In this document: positions 63,476 through 64,000 of the stretch, one piece after another
How the letters are laid out: each line of letters begins with the position of its first letter
How positions within the stretch are numbered: position 1 is the first letter of the stretch
NCBI RefSeq assembly: GCF_900114475.1
Contig: NZ_FOTE01000002.1
Coordinates: 620,001 to 684,000 of the forward strand
DNA length: 64,000 nt
Direction of reading: 5' to 3'
From: Paenibacillus sp. 1_12
Lineage (GTDB): Bacteria > Bacillota > Bacilli > Paenibacillales > NBRC-103111
The notes under the pieces: model-generated
Database searches by the model: none
The model's input: the letters and a program-made list of their open reading frames with translations, nothing else
Told to the model about the DNA's origin: nothing
Made by a program: the position numbers and the translations under genes

Positions 63476-64000
63476 TTACTTCTTCAATATTTTTTGAGCT
63501 TCAGTAAAGAAGTCATCCACCGATTGAGCGACCGTTTTTTGTTTGAAAGCAACGGCGTCATTTTCAGTGCTAAGGAGCTTATTCACAGCGTTGCTTCCAG
63601 TCGGATAGGGAACGGTAGGCAGCACGTTTTTACTGACGGTTACTTGGAAATCATTAACCTTTTTCATGAGAGGATCAATACTCGGTTCAAGCTCTTTCAT
63701 CACTTTACTGGAGCCAACAGGGCCATATAGAAGACCAAACGCCTTGGCAGCTTCCGAGTCATTTGCAAATGCGTCAATAATTCGGGCCGTTTCCTTCGGA
63801 AACTTCGACTTGGTGTAAATCCCCATATACACACCTGCCAGAAGATCAAATTGGGTTCCGCCTTTGACATTGGGGACGCGTACCATCCCGAGTTCATCCT
63901 TCATTACATTTTGAAACAATTTCAGGCGGTTGGAAGCACTCATCGATACAGCTACCTTACCAGCGGCCAATATGCTTTCCACTTCGTTTTTACCTTTATA
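63476..64000 (-). CDS. Sugar-binding lipoprotein, UgpB type (tandem copy, N-terminus outside window)
   Basis: Only the C-terminal 174 residues are in the window; the frame is open to base 64000, and the visible start YKGKNEVES aligns with the middle of the neighbouring copy (YAGKNEVEG). An internal GTG near 63982 is not the start. It ends 26 bases before the next copy's ATG with no terminator, so both belong to one operon whose promoter lies right of the window. Confidence 0.93.
   Translation of the reverse strand, partial: YKGKNEVESILAAGKVAVSMSASNRLKLFQNVMKDELGMVRVPNVKGGTQFDLLAGVYMGIYTKSKFPKETARIIDAFANDSEAAKAFGLLYGPVGSSKVMKELEPSIDPLMKKVNDFQVTVSKNVLPTVPYPTGSNAVNKLLSTENDAVAFKQKTVAQSVDDFFTEAQKILKK

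Noticed and set aside
63476-63982. Short stand-alone protein starting at GTG 63982
   Set aside because: Alignment with the adjacent copy shows it is the end of a full-length binding protein running off the right edge.

Overview
The window looks like the chromosome of a Paenibacillus-type, spore-forming Firmicute. The base composition is moderate, Shine-Dalgarno (SD) sequences are strong (GGAGG or GGGG types), and several genes use GTG or TTG starts. There are many LplABC/CUT1-type sugar importers, YesM/YesN-type two-component pairs, AraC regulators and carbohydrate enzymes, plus a SleL/YaaH-like spore-cortex enzyme. I see no rRNA, tRNA, CRISPR array, prophage or insertion sequence.

Layout. 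(A) 1-2819 (+): a sensor kinase running in from the left edge and its AraC-type response regulator. (B) 2962-12178 (-): kinase/regulator pair, then lipoprotein, two permeases and a GH51 arabinofuranosidase under a promoter with a cre-like site. (C) 12341-15040: a sulfatase divergent from an AraC regulator. (D) 15130-23078 (-): oxidoreductase, lipoprotein, two permeases, PhyH-type dioxygenase, second paralogous oxidoreductase and a TIM-barrel isomerase-like protein. Next to it lie two back-to-back paralogous AraC regulators and a second TIM-barrel gene (23343-26079). (E) 26160-29516 (-): AraC regulator, hydroxyacid dehydrogenase and the spore enzyme. (F, G) 29618-45496: two related pectin-type modules, each with a PL22-like lyase, a membrane-anchored YesS-like AraC regulator, two permeases and a lipoprotein, but in different gene orders; the second also has a cytoplasmic FG-GAP propeller protein. 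(H) 45594-51878 (-): another two-component pair plus a MalEFG-type importer with a near-perfect cre-like site. (I) 52035-55043 (-): a GH2 beta-galactosidase. (J) 55286-64000 (-): tandem duplicated binding proteins, two permeases, oxidoreductase, aldo/keto reductase, amidohydrolase-like protein and a GHL6-like glycosidase.

How it works together (inference). Extracellular polysaccharides are cut by enzymes encoded elsewhere. Oligomers enter through six importers, none of which has an ATPase gene here, so a shared MsmX-type ATPase is likely. They are then broken down by cytoplasmic enzymes, since none of the glycosidases or lyases here has a signal peptide. Each importer has a dedicated AraC-output regulator or sits beside one, except that of (J), whose upstream side lies outside the window. 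The least explained systems are (D), where two oxidoreductases, a PhyH dioxygenase and TIM-barrel proteins suggest a redox-based route for an unusual sugar or cyclitol, and (J), which combines redox enzymes with a glycosidase of an uncharacterised family.
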